The notes beneath the pieces are model-generated. The model worked only from the letters and a program-made list of their open reading frames with translations, was not told the origin of the DNA and ran no database searches. The position numbers and the translations under genes are program-made. Below are positions 16,891-25,933 of a stretch of DNA of 39,768 bases, in pieces. The stretch lies in NCBI GenBank assembly GCA_001512495.1, contig LFRU01000030.1:2021-41788 (forward strand), read 5' to 3'. The stretch's first letter is position 1; the number at the start of each line of letters is the position of its first letter. This DNA comes from Syntrophothermus sp. DTU052 (lineage in GTDB: Bacteria > Bacillota > Syntrophomonadia > Syntrophomonadales > DTU052).

Positions 16891-18078
16891 CTACTTGATA
16901 AGTTCGAATATGGTAGCCGCACCCTGGCCGCCGCCGATGCACATGGTCACCATACCGTACTTAACATCACGTCTCTCCATCTCATACATGAGAGTAGCGG
17001 TCAGCTTGGCACCGGTACATCCCAGGGGGTGTCCCAGGGCAATGGCGCCGCCGTTGACGTTTACGATTTCCTCGTTTATTCCCAGGGTCCGGATGCAGTA
17101 GAGGGACTGGGAGGCAAAGGCCTCGTTCAGCTCAATCAGCCCGATGTCTTTCAGTTCCAGCCCAGTCCGCTTCAGTACCTTCGGTATTGCATATACCGGT
17201 CCGACTCCCATAATAGCAGGATCACATCCGGCCACTGCGAAGGCCACAAACTTCAAGCGGGGCTTTATCCCCAGTTCCAGAGCTTTTTCCTTGGACATAA
17301 CCATCACGGCTGCAGCTCCGTCGGTGGTCTGGGATGAGTTGGCCGCGGTCACACTGCCGCCGGGCACAAAAGCCGGACGGAGCTTGGCCATTGCCTCGAG
17401 GGATACGTCGTAACGGATACCCTCCTCGTAGTCATAAATGATCTCCTTGGTAACCGGCTTACCGTCCGGTCCCAGGGTGGTCATCTTGACCGGCACCGGC
17501 ACGATCTCGTCCTTGAACTTGCCGCCCTGCATGGCAGCCGCAGCCTTCTTCATGCTGTTGTACCCGAAAAGATCCTGGTCTTCGCGGGATATATTGAAAC
17601 GGGTGGCCACATTCTCCGCGGTCTGCCCCATGCTGGTATAGACCTTGGATACATGGGGGTCCAAAACCAGGTCCGGGTTAGGCCTGGTTATCCCGCCCAT
17701 AGCCACCATACTCATGTGTTCGATCCCGCCGGCCAATACGATATCGCAGCGGCCGGAGATAATTGCCTCGGCTGCAAAGGCAATAGCCTGGGACCCTGAG
17801 GAACAGAACCGGTTTATGGTACAAGCGGGAACCGATTCGGGAATCCCGGCATAAAGAGCGGTAATCCGGGTAATATTCATCCCCAGGGACTGTTCCGGAG
17901 TGGAGCATCCCCAGATCACGTCGTCGATCATTTCGGGCTTGAAGTTGGGTCCGCATCTCCTCATGGCCTCTTCCATGCAGAGTTTTCCAAGGAATTCCGG
18001 CCGGGTGTCTCTCAAGGTGCCCCTCGGAGCTTTACCACCGGCAGTACGTACTGCTGAAACGATAACAGCTTCTCTCAC
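16891..18078 (-). CDS. fadA: Acetyl-CoA acyltransferase (thiolase)
   Basis: Degradative thiolase, 395 aa, cleaving 3-ketoacyl-CoA with CoA. The nucleophile is C92 ([12 protein letters not shown]). The [10 protein letters not shown] histidine lies near residue 350 and the second cysteine, in [10 protein letters not shown], near 380. The start [14 protein letters not shown]-like segment ([18 protein letters not shown]) is standard. The GTG start has GGGGAGGT about eight bases upstream. It follows fadN by 41 bases in the same transcript. Confidence 0.94.
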   Translation of the reverse strand: MREAVIVSAVRTAGGKAPRGTLRDTRPEFLGKLCMEEAMRRCGPNFKPEMIDDVIWGCSTPEQSLGMNITRITALYAGIPESVPACTINRFCSSGSQAIAFAAEAIISGRCDIVLAGGIEHMSMVAMGGITRPNPDLVLDPHVSKVYTSMGQTAENVATRFNISREDQDLFGYNSMKKAAAAMQGGKFKDEIVPVPVKMTTLGPDGKPVTKEIIYDYEEGIRYDVSLEAMAKLRPAFVPGGSVTAANSSQTTDGAAAVMVMSKEKALELGIKPRLKFVAFAVAGCDPAIMGVGPVYAIPKVLKRTGLELKDIGLIELNEAFASQSLYCIRTLGINEEIVNVNGGAIALGHPLGCTGAKLTATLMYEMERRDVKYGMVTMCIGGGQGAATIFELIK

Positions 18079-18119
18079 TTGTCTTACCTCCCCGATTTAA
18101 TTAATACCTGACAAAAGGA

Positions 18120-20495
18120 CTAATTGCGCAACGGCTTGCCGGTCTTCAGCAGGGCCATGATTCTATCCTGGGTCTTCTGCTCACCGCACAGGCTCAGGAA
18201 GGCTTCCCTTTCCAGATCCAGGAAGTACTGCTCCGTGATCAGGGAGCCTTTCATCACATCGCCGCCTGCCAGGACATCCGCGATCTTGCAGGCAATAAAG
18301 AAGTCATACTCAGTGGCGACACCTGCGAGAACCATCTGCTTGACGCCCAGCTTCAACAGCGCAAGTTCGTTCTTGCCTGGAGCCGGAACGGGCCTGCTGA
18401 CCGGTGGAGTATAATCGTCTTCCAGCAGCCTCAGTACCTGTTTCTTGGCGTCTGCGATCTGGAGTACCGGATTCATGGATATGCCATCCGTAGGTCTGAG
18501 GTATCCCAGCTTCTTACCTTCCTTGGCACTGGTAGCGACCCTGGCCGTAGCTATGTTCTGGAAATAAGGAATCACGTGGTCCACCAGAATGGGGCCCTGA
18601 ATGCCTTCAACAGCCTTTATTGCTTTCAATGCAACTTCCTTACATCCACCGGCAGCTGGCAGCAGACCTACTCCCACCTCAACTAAACCGATATAGGTCT
18701 CGGCAACGGCCTGGGCAGCAGAGCACTGCATTACAATCTCGCAGCCGCCTCCCAGGGTCTGGCCATAAGGAGCAACTACCACTGGTTTGAGTGAATACTT
18801 GTTGGCCATCATCGCATCCTGGTTCCTCTTAAGAGCGGCATCCAGTGCATCCCAGTTTTTGGTCTCAATGGCCTGAACCACACCGGTCAGGTCGGCTCCC
18901 ACGCAGAAGTTCCTACCTCCTCCGGTAATGACCATGCCCTCCCAATTCTTGGCCAATTCAGCCTGGGCTGCTTCCATAGCCGCGATCAGGTCCTCAGAGA
19001 TGGCATTGTTCTTGGAATGCAATTGCAGACACACTACGCCATCGCCGATATCATACAGGGTTCCGGCAGGCATGGAGAATACAACCTTGTTTTCCTGTTT
19101 GAGCTTGAGGAAGTTAACTGCCTTCGGGTTGGTCGGTACAGGCTTGTAAGCTTTGTCGGGAATGGAGTAGTAGTATTCAACACCATCTTCCGTCTTGTAG
19201 AAGGAAGTGATGCCGGCGTCAAACATTTCCTTAACCCAGGGAGCTACCGATCCACCTTCGGCTTCAATGCGAGCCACATACTTCGGCAGATCCAAACCGT
19301 TCCACATCTTGAAGGGCCCGGCCTGGTGGTTGTAACCCCACTCCATAGCGTTGTCAATATTGACTATGTCATCGGATATTTCGGGAATCTTCTTGGAAGC
19401 GTATTGCAGAGTGCCGCTGTTCATCTTCCAGACCAACTGGGCTGCTTTGTCGTCCCCTTCATAAAATACAGCCAGTTTTTCCGGCAGGGTCTTGGCGGCT
19501 TTGGCCTTTTCCAGGCTCGGGAAATCAGCAGGCTTCTGGGATACATATTCAAAGGTTTCCGGATCCAGCATCAGCTTCTCTTTTCCGACTCTCTTATAGA
19601 ATCCGCCTTTGGTCTTATTCCCAAGAATGCCCTTCTCCTTCATCTTGAGGAATAATTCAGGCACCTCATAGAGCTTTTTCTCTTCCGGATCGGGTAAAAC
19701 ATCATGTATCGACTGGGTACCGTTAACCGCAATATCAAGTCCCACCAGGTCCATTAGACCGAAGGCGCCGGTCTTGGGTCTGCCGATGGCCGGACCGCAA
19801 ATCGCATCAATTTCGGAGAAGGTCAGGTCCAGCTCCTTCATCAGTCTGCCAATAGTCGGTCCACCCTGGTTGCCAAAACGATTGGCTATAAATCCCGGTG
19901 TATCCTTGCACCATACAATGCTCTTGCCCAGAACCCGCTCGCCGAAATCGGCCATAAACTGTAAAACCTCAGGGTCGGTATCCTTGCCCGGTATAATTTC
20001 CAAGAGTCTCATGTAGCGAACCGGGTTAAAGAAGTGAGTCCCCAGCCAGTTCTTTCTGAATTCCAGGGGCATGTCTTCCGCCATGGTGGTAATCGAGATG
20101 GTCGAGGTATTGGAGCTTACAATGGCTCCCGGCTTAATATAGGGTTCGATCTTTTTGAGAACGTCTTTCTTGATTTGGAGGTTCTCAGGAACAGCTTCGA
20201 CAATCCAGTCACACTCTCTCAGCCACTCAAGGTTGTCTTCCATGTTGCCAACAGTGATGTAGTCTGCATCTGCTTTATCGTACAACTGGGCCGGACGGGA
20301 CTTTAGAAGGTTGTTTTTGTTGGTCTGAGCGATTCTGTTTCTTGCAGCCGGGTTGGCCTTTTCTTCATCGCTAAGATTCGGGGGAACGATATCCAGAAGA
20401 TAACTCCTTATACCCGTAGCTGCACATTGCGCGGCGATTCCGCTCCCCATGGTACCTGAACCAAGCACTGCTACTTTTCTGATTCTTCTCTTCAC
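18120..20495 (-). CDS. fadN: 3-hydroxyacyl-CoA dehydrogenase / enoyl-CoA hydratase fusion
   Basis: A 791-aa two-domain beta-oxidation enzyme with the dehydrogenase first and crotonase second, the FadN/YusL layout (Bacillus FadN about 789 aa) and the reverse of FadB. The Rossmann motif is G12-S-G14-T-M-G17 in VAVLGSGTMGSGIA, followed by SNTSTISI and the GTHFFNPVRYMRLLEIIPG core with its catalytic histidine. From about residue 475 the hydratase domain shows VITGGGRNFCVGADL, GGGCEIVMQC and GLVEVGVGLLPAAGG. The GTG start is seven bases after GGGAGGT. First gene of the operon, with a roughly 1-kb gene-free region upstream. Confidence 0.95.
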   Translation of the reverse strand: MKRRIRKVAVLGSGTMGSGIAAQCAATGIRSYLLDIVPPNLSDEEKANPAARNRIAQTNKNNLLKSRPAQLYDKADADYITVGNMEDNLEWLRECDWIVEAVPENLQIKKDVLKKIEPYIKPGAIVSSNTSTISITTMAEDMPLEFRKNWLGTHFFNPVRYMRLLEIIPGKDTDPEVLQFMADFGERVLGKSIVWCKDTPGFIANRFGNQGGPTIGRLMKELDLTFSEIDAICGPAIGRPKTGAFGLMDLVGLDIAVNGTQSIHDVLPDPEEKKLYEVPELFLKMKEKGILGNKTKGGFYKRVGKEKLMLDPETFEYVSQKPADFPSLEKAKAAKTLPEKLAVFYEGDDKAAQLVWKMNSGTLQYASKKIPEISDDIVNIDNAMEWGYNHQAGPFKMWNGLDLPKYVARIEAEGGSVAPWVKEMFDAGITSFYKTEDGVEYYYSIPDKAYKPVPTNPKAVNFLKLKQENKVVFSMPAGTLYDIGDGVVCLQLHSKNNAISEDLIAAMEAAQAELAKNWEGMVITGGGRNFCVGADLTGVVQAIETKNWDALDAALKRNQDAMMANKYSLKPVVVAPYGQTLGGGCEIVMQCSAAQAVAETYIGLVEVGVGLLPAAGGCKEVALKAIKAVEGIQGPILVDHVIPYFQNIATARVATSAKEGKKLGYLRPTDGISMNPVLQIADAKKQVLRLLEDDYTPPVSRPVPAPGKNELALLKLGVKQMVLAGVATEYDFFIACKIADVLAGGDVMKGSLITEQYFLDLEREAFLSLCGEQKTQDRIMALLKTGKPLRN

Positions 20496-21329
20496 CAGTT
20501 CTACCTCCCGTTTCGTATTGTCCTAATAGAAGTTGATGCCCGAACACTGTGTCGTCAGACTGAAACCTGTTGACACCCCCTTTCCAAGTCTAAAATTCAA
20601 CCTGGCATTTGAGGAGAGTAGCTGCAGAATTGAAGAGCAAGATTTGTAATTAAATAAACCACCAGGCCATTTGATAGTCCATATAAGTCATCAGTTACTC
20701 GTGGCGTTTCCATAATGTAGATAAACAGTATGGTTGTTCCTATATATAATAATAACTGTTTTCACAAATAAATAAATGATATTTTGGTAGAAACTTAATT
20801 TATGTGTAGATTCCGGGTGCTCTTGCCGGAACCATGAGGTCTACTTCGGTACTGCTGACAAATAAAAGGCTTGCTGAAGCCGTCCCTCGGCACCACCGCC
20901 CCAGGGCAAATTAAAGAACCGATAGGAACATAAGGGAGTACTATATTAGAATGAATAAGGGATAGCATAACCTTCAGCCTGTCCCGGAGGAAAAGAAAAT
21001 AAGATTACACCTGCCTCATCCGTTTTAGTTTTTTGAACTATTTGGTTTTTTAATGAGGTTGCTTCAGAATTCGCAGCGAATAAATGACATGTATTGGTTA
21101 GAATGCTGGTGCAGTATTGAGAAGATATGATTAGATTAAAAAATGGACACCTATCAATATGCTACGTGGCTTAAATTGGAAAACGACTTCATATAATGAC
21201 CTATATTATATTATACAATAATCTTGAATTAAGAATAGTGCTATCGGAATAATCTTACCACCTTAGTTGTCAACACCCGATTCCCCTAAGGGATCATTTG
21301 TTCACTCCTATTTCGAATGTACACTAAAA
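20496..21329. other. Long AT-rich gene-free region upstream of fadN
   Basis: No ORF with a ribosome site or family match on either strand. The stretch around 20740-20800 and 21190-21230 is very AT-rich (runs such as TATATATAATAATAACTG), compatible with promoters and regulator sites. I cannot assign a unique sigma-A or sigma-54 promoter for fadN. It may hold an unannotated RNA. Confidence 0.5.
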
Positions 21330-21363
21330 ATGAAGAAGCCCCTTCAAAACTTGAAGGGGCTTC
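21330..21363 (-). terminator. Intrinsic terminator after maoC
   Basis: Perfect 13-bp stem GAAGCCCCTTCAA with its complement and a 3-base loop. On the minus strand it is followed by TTCATTTTTAG. Confidence 0.85.
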
Positions 21364-21478
21364 ATTGAGTCTACAGTAAGCACACACGAAGGTCGGCCAC
21401 CATTTCGGTGCCGACACTCCGGGTAATCCTTTTTCATGTTAAAGCCGGTTCAATCACGGTCCATTCAGTTTTCCGCAA

Positions 21479-21937
21479 TCAGAAGAACAACAGGCCCAGT
21501 CCTTCGGCTACACAAGCCGGTCTGTCCTGGCCTTCGATCTCGATGGTGTGGGTAGTCGTCATCAACATTTGATTGGGGCCTTTTTCTTCCAGTGAGGAAA
21601 TGACCATACGGGATCGTACGCGGGATCCAACCGGAACCGGTGATAGAAACCGCACCTTATTGAGGCCGTAATTGACACTCATCTTGATACCTTCAGGCGC
21701 ATATTTTGCCTCATAGGAAAATTTGGACAGGAGGCTCAAGGTTAGAAAACCATGGGCAATCGTCTTCCCGAAGGGCCCGTTTTTCGCCTTTTCCTCATCG
21801 ACATGAATCCACTGCCAGTCCTCAGTAACATCGGCAAAACGGTTGATCCTATCCTGGTCAATGGTTACCCACTCGGTCACGCCGTTCTCCTGTCCCACCA
21901 TCTCCTTGAAACGCTCTAAAGGAATATATTCTGGCAT
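21479..21937 (-). CDS. MaoC-like (R)-specific enoyl-CoA hydratase
   Basis: A 152-aa hot-dog-fold hydratase. The hydratase-2 signature is visible: NRFADVTEDWQWIHVDEEKA followed by GPFGKTIAHGFLTLSLL, giving the Asp and His pair. Known relatives hydrate crotonyl-CoA and similar compounds to (R)-3-hydroxyacyl-CoA. The ATG is preceded by AAAGGAGGATATA. It lies 73 bases downstream of the crotonase, probably in one transcript ended by the hairpin near 21340. A NodN-like or dehydratase role is the alternative. Confidence 0.9.
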   Translation of the reverse strand: MPEYIPLERFKEMVGQENGVTEWVTIDQDRINRFADVTEDWQWIHVDEEKAKNGPFGKTIAHGFLTLSLLSKFSYEAKYAPEGIKMSVNYGLNKVRFLSPVPVGSRVRSRMVISSLEEKGPNQMLMTTTHTIEIEGQDRPACVAEGLGLLFF

Positions 21938-22010
21938 TTATATCCTCCTTTCTTGTTTCGACGTCTATCCCGCCTGTGTTCCGGACAGCGTCGCCATTAT
22001 AACACCGGAC

Positions 22011-22802
22011 TTATTTACCTTTGAAATTGGGTTTTCTTTTCTCCAGGAAGGCGGTCAATCCTTCCTTCATGTCCTCAGTAGCAAAGCACTCCGCAAACAA
22101 TTCTCTTTCAATTTGCAGACCGATTTCCAAATCGGTTTCAATTCCTAAGTCCATTGCGGTCTTGGCAAGGCTCAAGGTAACGCTTGATTTTGCCATCAAG
22201 ACCCGGGCCATTTTCTTGACCTCGCTCATGAGCTCTTCATGGGGCACCACCCGGTTAACCAGGCCGATTTCATACGCCCGTTTGGCATCAATTGGTTGGC
22301 CTGTAAGAACCAGCTCCTTGGCTATTCCCATACCCACCAACCGGGGGAGTCTCTGGGTGCCTCCCCCGCCGGGAATGATACCCAGGTTAATCTCGGGTTG
22401 CCCAAAGGAGGCTCTTTCAGATGCGATCCTGATGTCACAGCACATAGCGATCTCACAGCCACCGCCAAAAGCAAAACCGTTTACAGCAGCAATGGTTGGT
22501 TTGGGAAAATGAGCAATAGTCTGCTGAGCTCTAAAACCTTGATAGGTCAGTTCGCGGGCCTGCAAAAAAGTATAGGTAGACATCATGGAGATATCAGCCC
22601 CAGCAACGAATGCCTTATCTCCGGCTCCAGTGATTACAGCTACCCTGACCTCATCGTCGTACTCCATCATCTCAAAGATCCGCTTCAATTCTGCAAACAC
22701 CTGATCATTTAGTGCATTTAACACCTGGGGACGGTTGATGGTAACAGTTGCTATACCATCTTCCTTTTCAAACAAGAGCACCTTAAAATCATCGTAACTC
22801 AC
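22011..22802 (-). CDS. Enoyl-CoA hydratase (crotonase)
   Basis: A 263-aa crotonase. The GTG at 22802 is chosen because AGGAG lies nine bases upstream and the protein then begins SYDDFKVLLFEKEDGIATVT. An ATG at 22850 would add 16 residues foreign to the family. The oxyanion hole is AGADISMM and GFAFGGGCEIAM. Both catalytic glutamates of hydratases are present, in FGQPEINLG and in AKELVLTG. Expected to interconvert crotonyl-CoA and (S)-3-hydroxybutyryl-CoA. Confidence 0.93.
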   Translation of the reverse strand: MSYDDFKVLLFEKEDGIATVTINRPQVLNALNDQVFAELKRIFEMMEYDDEVRVAVITGAGDKAFVAGADISMMSTYTFLQARELTYQGFRAQQTIAHFPKPTIAAVNGFAFGGGCEIAMCCDIRIASERASFGQPEINLGIIPGGGGTQRLPRLVGMGIAKELVLTGQPIDAKRAYEIGLVNRVVPHEELMSEVKKMARVLMAKSSVTLSLAKTAMDLGIETDLEIGLQIERELFAECFATEDMKEGLTAFLEKRKPNFKGK

Positions 22803-23116
22803 CAGTTTCAACTCCTTCGTCGCTATGCGATACCTGTTTGAATGCGACAAGTATCCGGCCCAATTACTGTATGCGGACCGGCGTATTAATTTAGTTGCCC
22901 CAGTAGTATTCCCATTGTTAAATCAGGCGATGTCTCACTCTTTATATGCTTTGAATGACTCATGTCGAAAGGCAGCTGCCGCAGCACCGCCACCAACGCC
23001 ACCAATATATCGTCTGAGCGCTTGTTTTTCCGTTCCAGATTCATTAGAGGCTAACGATCCCAGCAATAAGAAACAGATACGGGCCACCTGACGGTGGCCC
23101 TTTGGCAGTCCAAATA
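22803..23116. other. Crotonase upstream region with hairpin
   Basis: About 310 bases with no supported gene. It contains an 8-bp perfect hairpin GGGCCACC/GGTGGCCC at 23081-23100, just after the SDR gene, with only a weak T tract (GTATCTGTTTCTT) on the minus strand. It also has a GGTGGC/GCAGC-rich stretch at 22974-23008. A promoter for the crotonase is expected here but not identified. Confidence 0.5.
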
Positions 23117-23857
23117 CTAAGGCATCATTACCCCACCGTCTACCTGCAGGCACTGACCGGTGATATATGACGATTCATCGCTGGAGAAGAAGAGAATGGC
23201 ATTAGCTACTTCTTCAACGGAACCCGGTCTCTGCAGAGCATTGGCCCTGGCGGCTACCTCTCTAATCTTCTCGGGAACTGCCAGGAACATGGCGGTTTCA
23301 ATCGAGCCGGGAGCAATCGCATTCATGGTGACACCCTTGGGACCCAACTCCTTGGCCATTGTCCTGGTGAATCCAACCAACCCGGCTTTAGTTGCAGCAT
23401 AGTTTGCCTGACCCGGGTTTCCGAAGCGGCTGACCGAAGAGATGTTAACTATCCTGCCATAACCCTTGTCCCTCATGATGGGCACCACTGCCTTGCAGCA
23501 GAAGAAAACACCTTTCAGGTTCACGTCAAAAACCTGATCCCACTGTTCTTCCGTCATCTTGTGGAATATGGCGTCCCGGGTAATACCGGCGTTGTTAATC
23601 AGAATGTCTACGGTTCCAAAGGCATCAACTGTTTTTTGCACCATGGCATCCACCGATGCTTTGTCGGCAACGTTACATACTACTCCGATCGCAGTCCCAC
23701 CCATGTCTTTAATTTTCTGTTCAACTTTTTTTACCTCGTCCTCTTTGAGGTCGGCAACAACTACCTTTGCACCTTCCTGGGCAAACTTATAGCATACACC
23801 TTCGCCAATTCCGTTAGCCCCCCCGGTGACTATTGCAACTTTGTCTTTCAAACGCAT
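23117..23857 (-). CDS. SDR 3-oxoacyl reductase (FabG/PhaB-like)
   Basis: A 246-aa short-chain dehydrogenase. The cofactor motif is TGGANGIGEG; NNAG is in LINNAGITRDAIF; the catalytic Ser, Tyr and Lys are in NISSVSRFGNPGQANYAATK. The C-terminus is the usual ITGQCLQVDGG. Length and motifs fit 3-oxoacyl-ACP or acetoacetyl-CoA reductases; the carrier cannot be told from sequence. Being beside a crotonase and a MaoC hydratase rather than fab genes favours a CoA substrate. Confidence 0.9.
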   Translation of the reverse strand: MRLKDKVAIVTGGANGIGEGVCYKFAQEGAKVVVADLKEDEVKKVEQKIKDMGGTAIGVVCNVADKASVDAMVQKTVDAFGTVDILINNAGITRDAIFHKMTEEQWDQVFDVNLKGVFFCCKAVVPIMRDKGYGRIVNISSVSRFGNPGQANYAATKAGLVGFTRTMAKELGPKGVTMNAIAPGSIETAMFLAVPEKIREVAARANALQRPGSVEEVANAILFFSSDESSYITGQCLQVDGGVMMP

Positions 23858-23992
23858 GCTCTACACTCCTTTTCACATAATTTTTGCTACGATTTATGTT
23901 TTGCATTTTATTACTTCAAGATTCCCTGGTAAAAAACCTTCTTTTTTATATTAAAAAATTCCAAGGTTGTCGAAGAAACAAGGAAAATGGGT

Positions 23993-24022
23993 AAAAAAAA
24001 CAGGGGAACCAGTCCCCTGTTT
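23993..24022 (-). terminator. Intrinsic terminator after the 201-aa membrane protein gene
   Basis: 10-bp stem AAACAGGGGA/TCCCCTGTTT with a 5-base loop, followed on the minus strand by a run of eight T. Confidence 0.88.
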
Positions 24023-24039
24023 GTAAATATCTGGATTTA

Positions 24040-24645
24040 TCAGTGTCCTGCTTCGGCTGGGGGCAGCACACCCGCTTTGCGTAACAGGGTGATGCAGGCG
24101 ATGATAAGTGCGAGAACACCACCGCCACCGAGGAGTGCAACCAGTCCCCATTCCACTGAATTGCCGACTAAAACTTTGGCTGAAAGATCGGCAAGTGCTG
24201 CCGGATCAGTTACGCCCTCCATCATTGCAGCTCCAATAGCCTGTTCAATGAGAAGCGGAATCACAGCCAGAGCAATGGTGAAATAGGCGAAAGCGTAGTT
24301 GTTACAAACATGCGGCAGTACTTCCCCCAGGGCTGCAATAAGGAAAACAGCTATCCAGACGAGCAGTAGCGTTGCCGCTGGATCGCCAATCGCATTCTGC
24401 AGCGGAGTAAGAGCCGTGCACAGCAGGAATGCAAAAACCAGACCGGAAATCGCTCCAATCATGATAGTTGGCAGGTTCTTAACATCCGCCCCCATCAAGA
24501 AGAACGAAATCATGATAAAGAATGCGGGCCAGACCATATGGATACCGAACAGCCCCATAACGTAGACGCCCAACACAACACAAGTTGCAATGACTAGTCC
24601 CAAAATCACGTGAATCTTAAGACTAATTAATTTTGCCTGATCCAA
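24040..24645 (-). CDS. Small multi-pass membrane protein, possibly DUF1097-like
   Basis: A 201-aa protein with about five or six hydrophobic spans: IHVILGLVIATCVVLGVYVM, VWPAFFIMISFFLMG, IMIGAISGLVFAFLLCTAL, LLLVWIAVFLIAALG, AFAYFTIALAVIPLLIEQ and a last one near VLALIIACITLL. The central pattern vaguely recalls DUF1097/YcdZ inner-membrane proteins, but I am not sure. The TTG start is six bases after GGGGAGGG. It stands alone with its own terminator, upstream of the SDR gene. Function unknown. Confidence 0.75.
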   Translation of the reverse strand: MDQAKLISLKIHVILGLVIATCVVLGVYVMGLFGIHMVWPAFFIMISFFLMGADVKNLPTIMIGAISGLVFAFLLCTALTPLQNAIGDPAATLLLVWIAVFLIAALGEVLPHVCNNYAFAYFTIALAVIPLLIEQAIGAAMMEGVTDPAALADLSAKVLVGNSVEWGLVALLGGGGVLALIIACITLLRKAGVLPPAEAGH

Positions 24646-25201
24646 CTTACACCCTCCCCTTCATTTTAAGAGATTTGACATGCCTACAGATAACTCCAGT
24701 TATGACCCCCTGCCTTCTAATACTTGACTTACTGAATTGTATTCAACAAGTCTCATATTATGAATCAACGGGATCACAACCAAAAACTTTGTCTGTGGAG
24801 CACCCCCCCTTTTGCCATGAAGTATAGCTACTTATTGGATAGGCTCTTTTTATAATAACACAAGTATAGTTGAAATCTTCAAATTTTTTAAAATCCCGGA
24901 TAGATTTATTGTCGAAAAAAGATTTCAATTAACTGCGGTTTAGCAAAAGAGCCTTCACCAATCAAACCATGGGAATGCAATTGCCATGCCAACATGGATG
25001 CGAACACTTCTTTTTCTCGAAGTCCGTCTTATCCGGACGCTATAGCACAATTATGGATTTCATGAACGCCGTATACTTGCAGGTACCTGGATACCGGGCT
25101 AGTATACAAGTTGTGCCGACCTGACCCATTGCCACTGTTGTCCCCTTGCTGAGTCTAAATTTTGGCTTCCTTAGGTTGCCAGGTTTTTATGCGAAAAACG
25201 T
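24646..25201. other. Gene-free region, 556 bases
   Basis: No ORF I can support. It contains a 13-base palindrome TGAATTGTATTCA at 24733-24745 close to a possible weak promoter for the membrane protein (minus-strand TTGAAT, 17 bases, GTATTA). Otherwise nothing recognised. Confidence 0.5.
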
Positions 25202-25888
25202 TCACATTATATAAGATACGCCGTAATGAATAAAATACCCTCCCATCCCGAACAAAAAGAATCCACACACAACAAGGACCACCTTATAAACAGCTTCAGT
25301 AAAATACTTCCTCCCGCCGGAAACGGCTGCTCCAATCATAAAGTACCAGACCAGATCAGATAAGGCATGCCCGGTGAAAAAGAAAGCAACTCCAATAGTT
25401 CCCGATTTCAGTGCAACTGTGGTATAACCCAGTCCCACCGTGGCCCACCATAGAAGCCAATAGGGGTTGGCCAGGCTTATAAGACCTCCGGATAAAACCA
25501 ACCTGGATTTGAGGAGCCAGTCGTTCTTGCTATTGAGCAACGATTGTTCCGGCTTGACCCCCGCCTCTGAAGTATCCTTATGGGGTGGTAATGAAACCCG
25601 ACCGGCTATTACACCCCTTATCATTCCCCATCCCATCCATAGCATGAACAGCCCACCAAATACTGCCATCCATTGGGAGGCACCGGTTTTCAATACGTTG
25701 ACCATTCCCAAGGCCAGAGCAACCACCAGTATCAGTTCCAGAGCGATATGGCCCAGAATTATCAAGGGCGCAGCCACTATCCCGTGGCGTGCGGTTTCAC
25801 CAATGGTAACAGTCAGTAAGGGCCCCGGCATCATGGCTCCGGACAATCCCACCAAAAATGCAGTTGTAAAAAGACCTGCCAGTTCCAA
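25202..25888 (-). CDS. LysE/RhtB-family exporter
   Basis: A 228-aa membrane protein of the LysE superfamily of amino-acid and metabolite exporters. The family signature near the N-terminus is GLSGAMMPGPLLTVTIGE. About six membrane spans follow, with a hydrophilic loop (residues about 95-125) and NPYWLLWWATVGLG in the second half. The substrate is unknown. The TTG start has AGCAGGTG upstream. It begins 45 bases after the HD-GYP gene and may be co-transcribed with it. Confidence 0.88.
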   Translation of the reverse strand: MELAGLFTTAFLVGLSGAMMPGPLLTVTIGETARHGIVAAPLIILGHIALELILVVALALGMVNVLKTGASQWMAVFGGLFMLWMGWGMIRGVIAGRVSLPPHKDTSEAGVKPEQSLLNSKNDWLLKSRLVLSGGLISLANPYWLLWWATVGLGYTTVALKSGTIGVAFFFTGHALSDLVWYFMIGAAVSGGRKYFTEAVYKVVLVVCGFFLFGMGGYFIHYGVSYIM

Positions 25889-25933
25889 GTATCATACACC
25901 TGCTGTTTGCTTACAGTTTTAATGGCTTATCCA

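Noticed and set aside
20565-20600. TTGACA...TAAAAT promoter-like pair on the plus strand
   Set aside because: Spacer is only 15 bases and no plus-strand gene follows.
20940-20965. GAATGAATAAG resembling half of a Bacillus FadR operator
   Set aside because: Only one half-site matches and it is about 450 bases from the fadN start.
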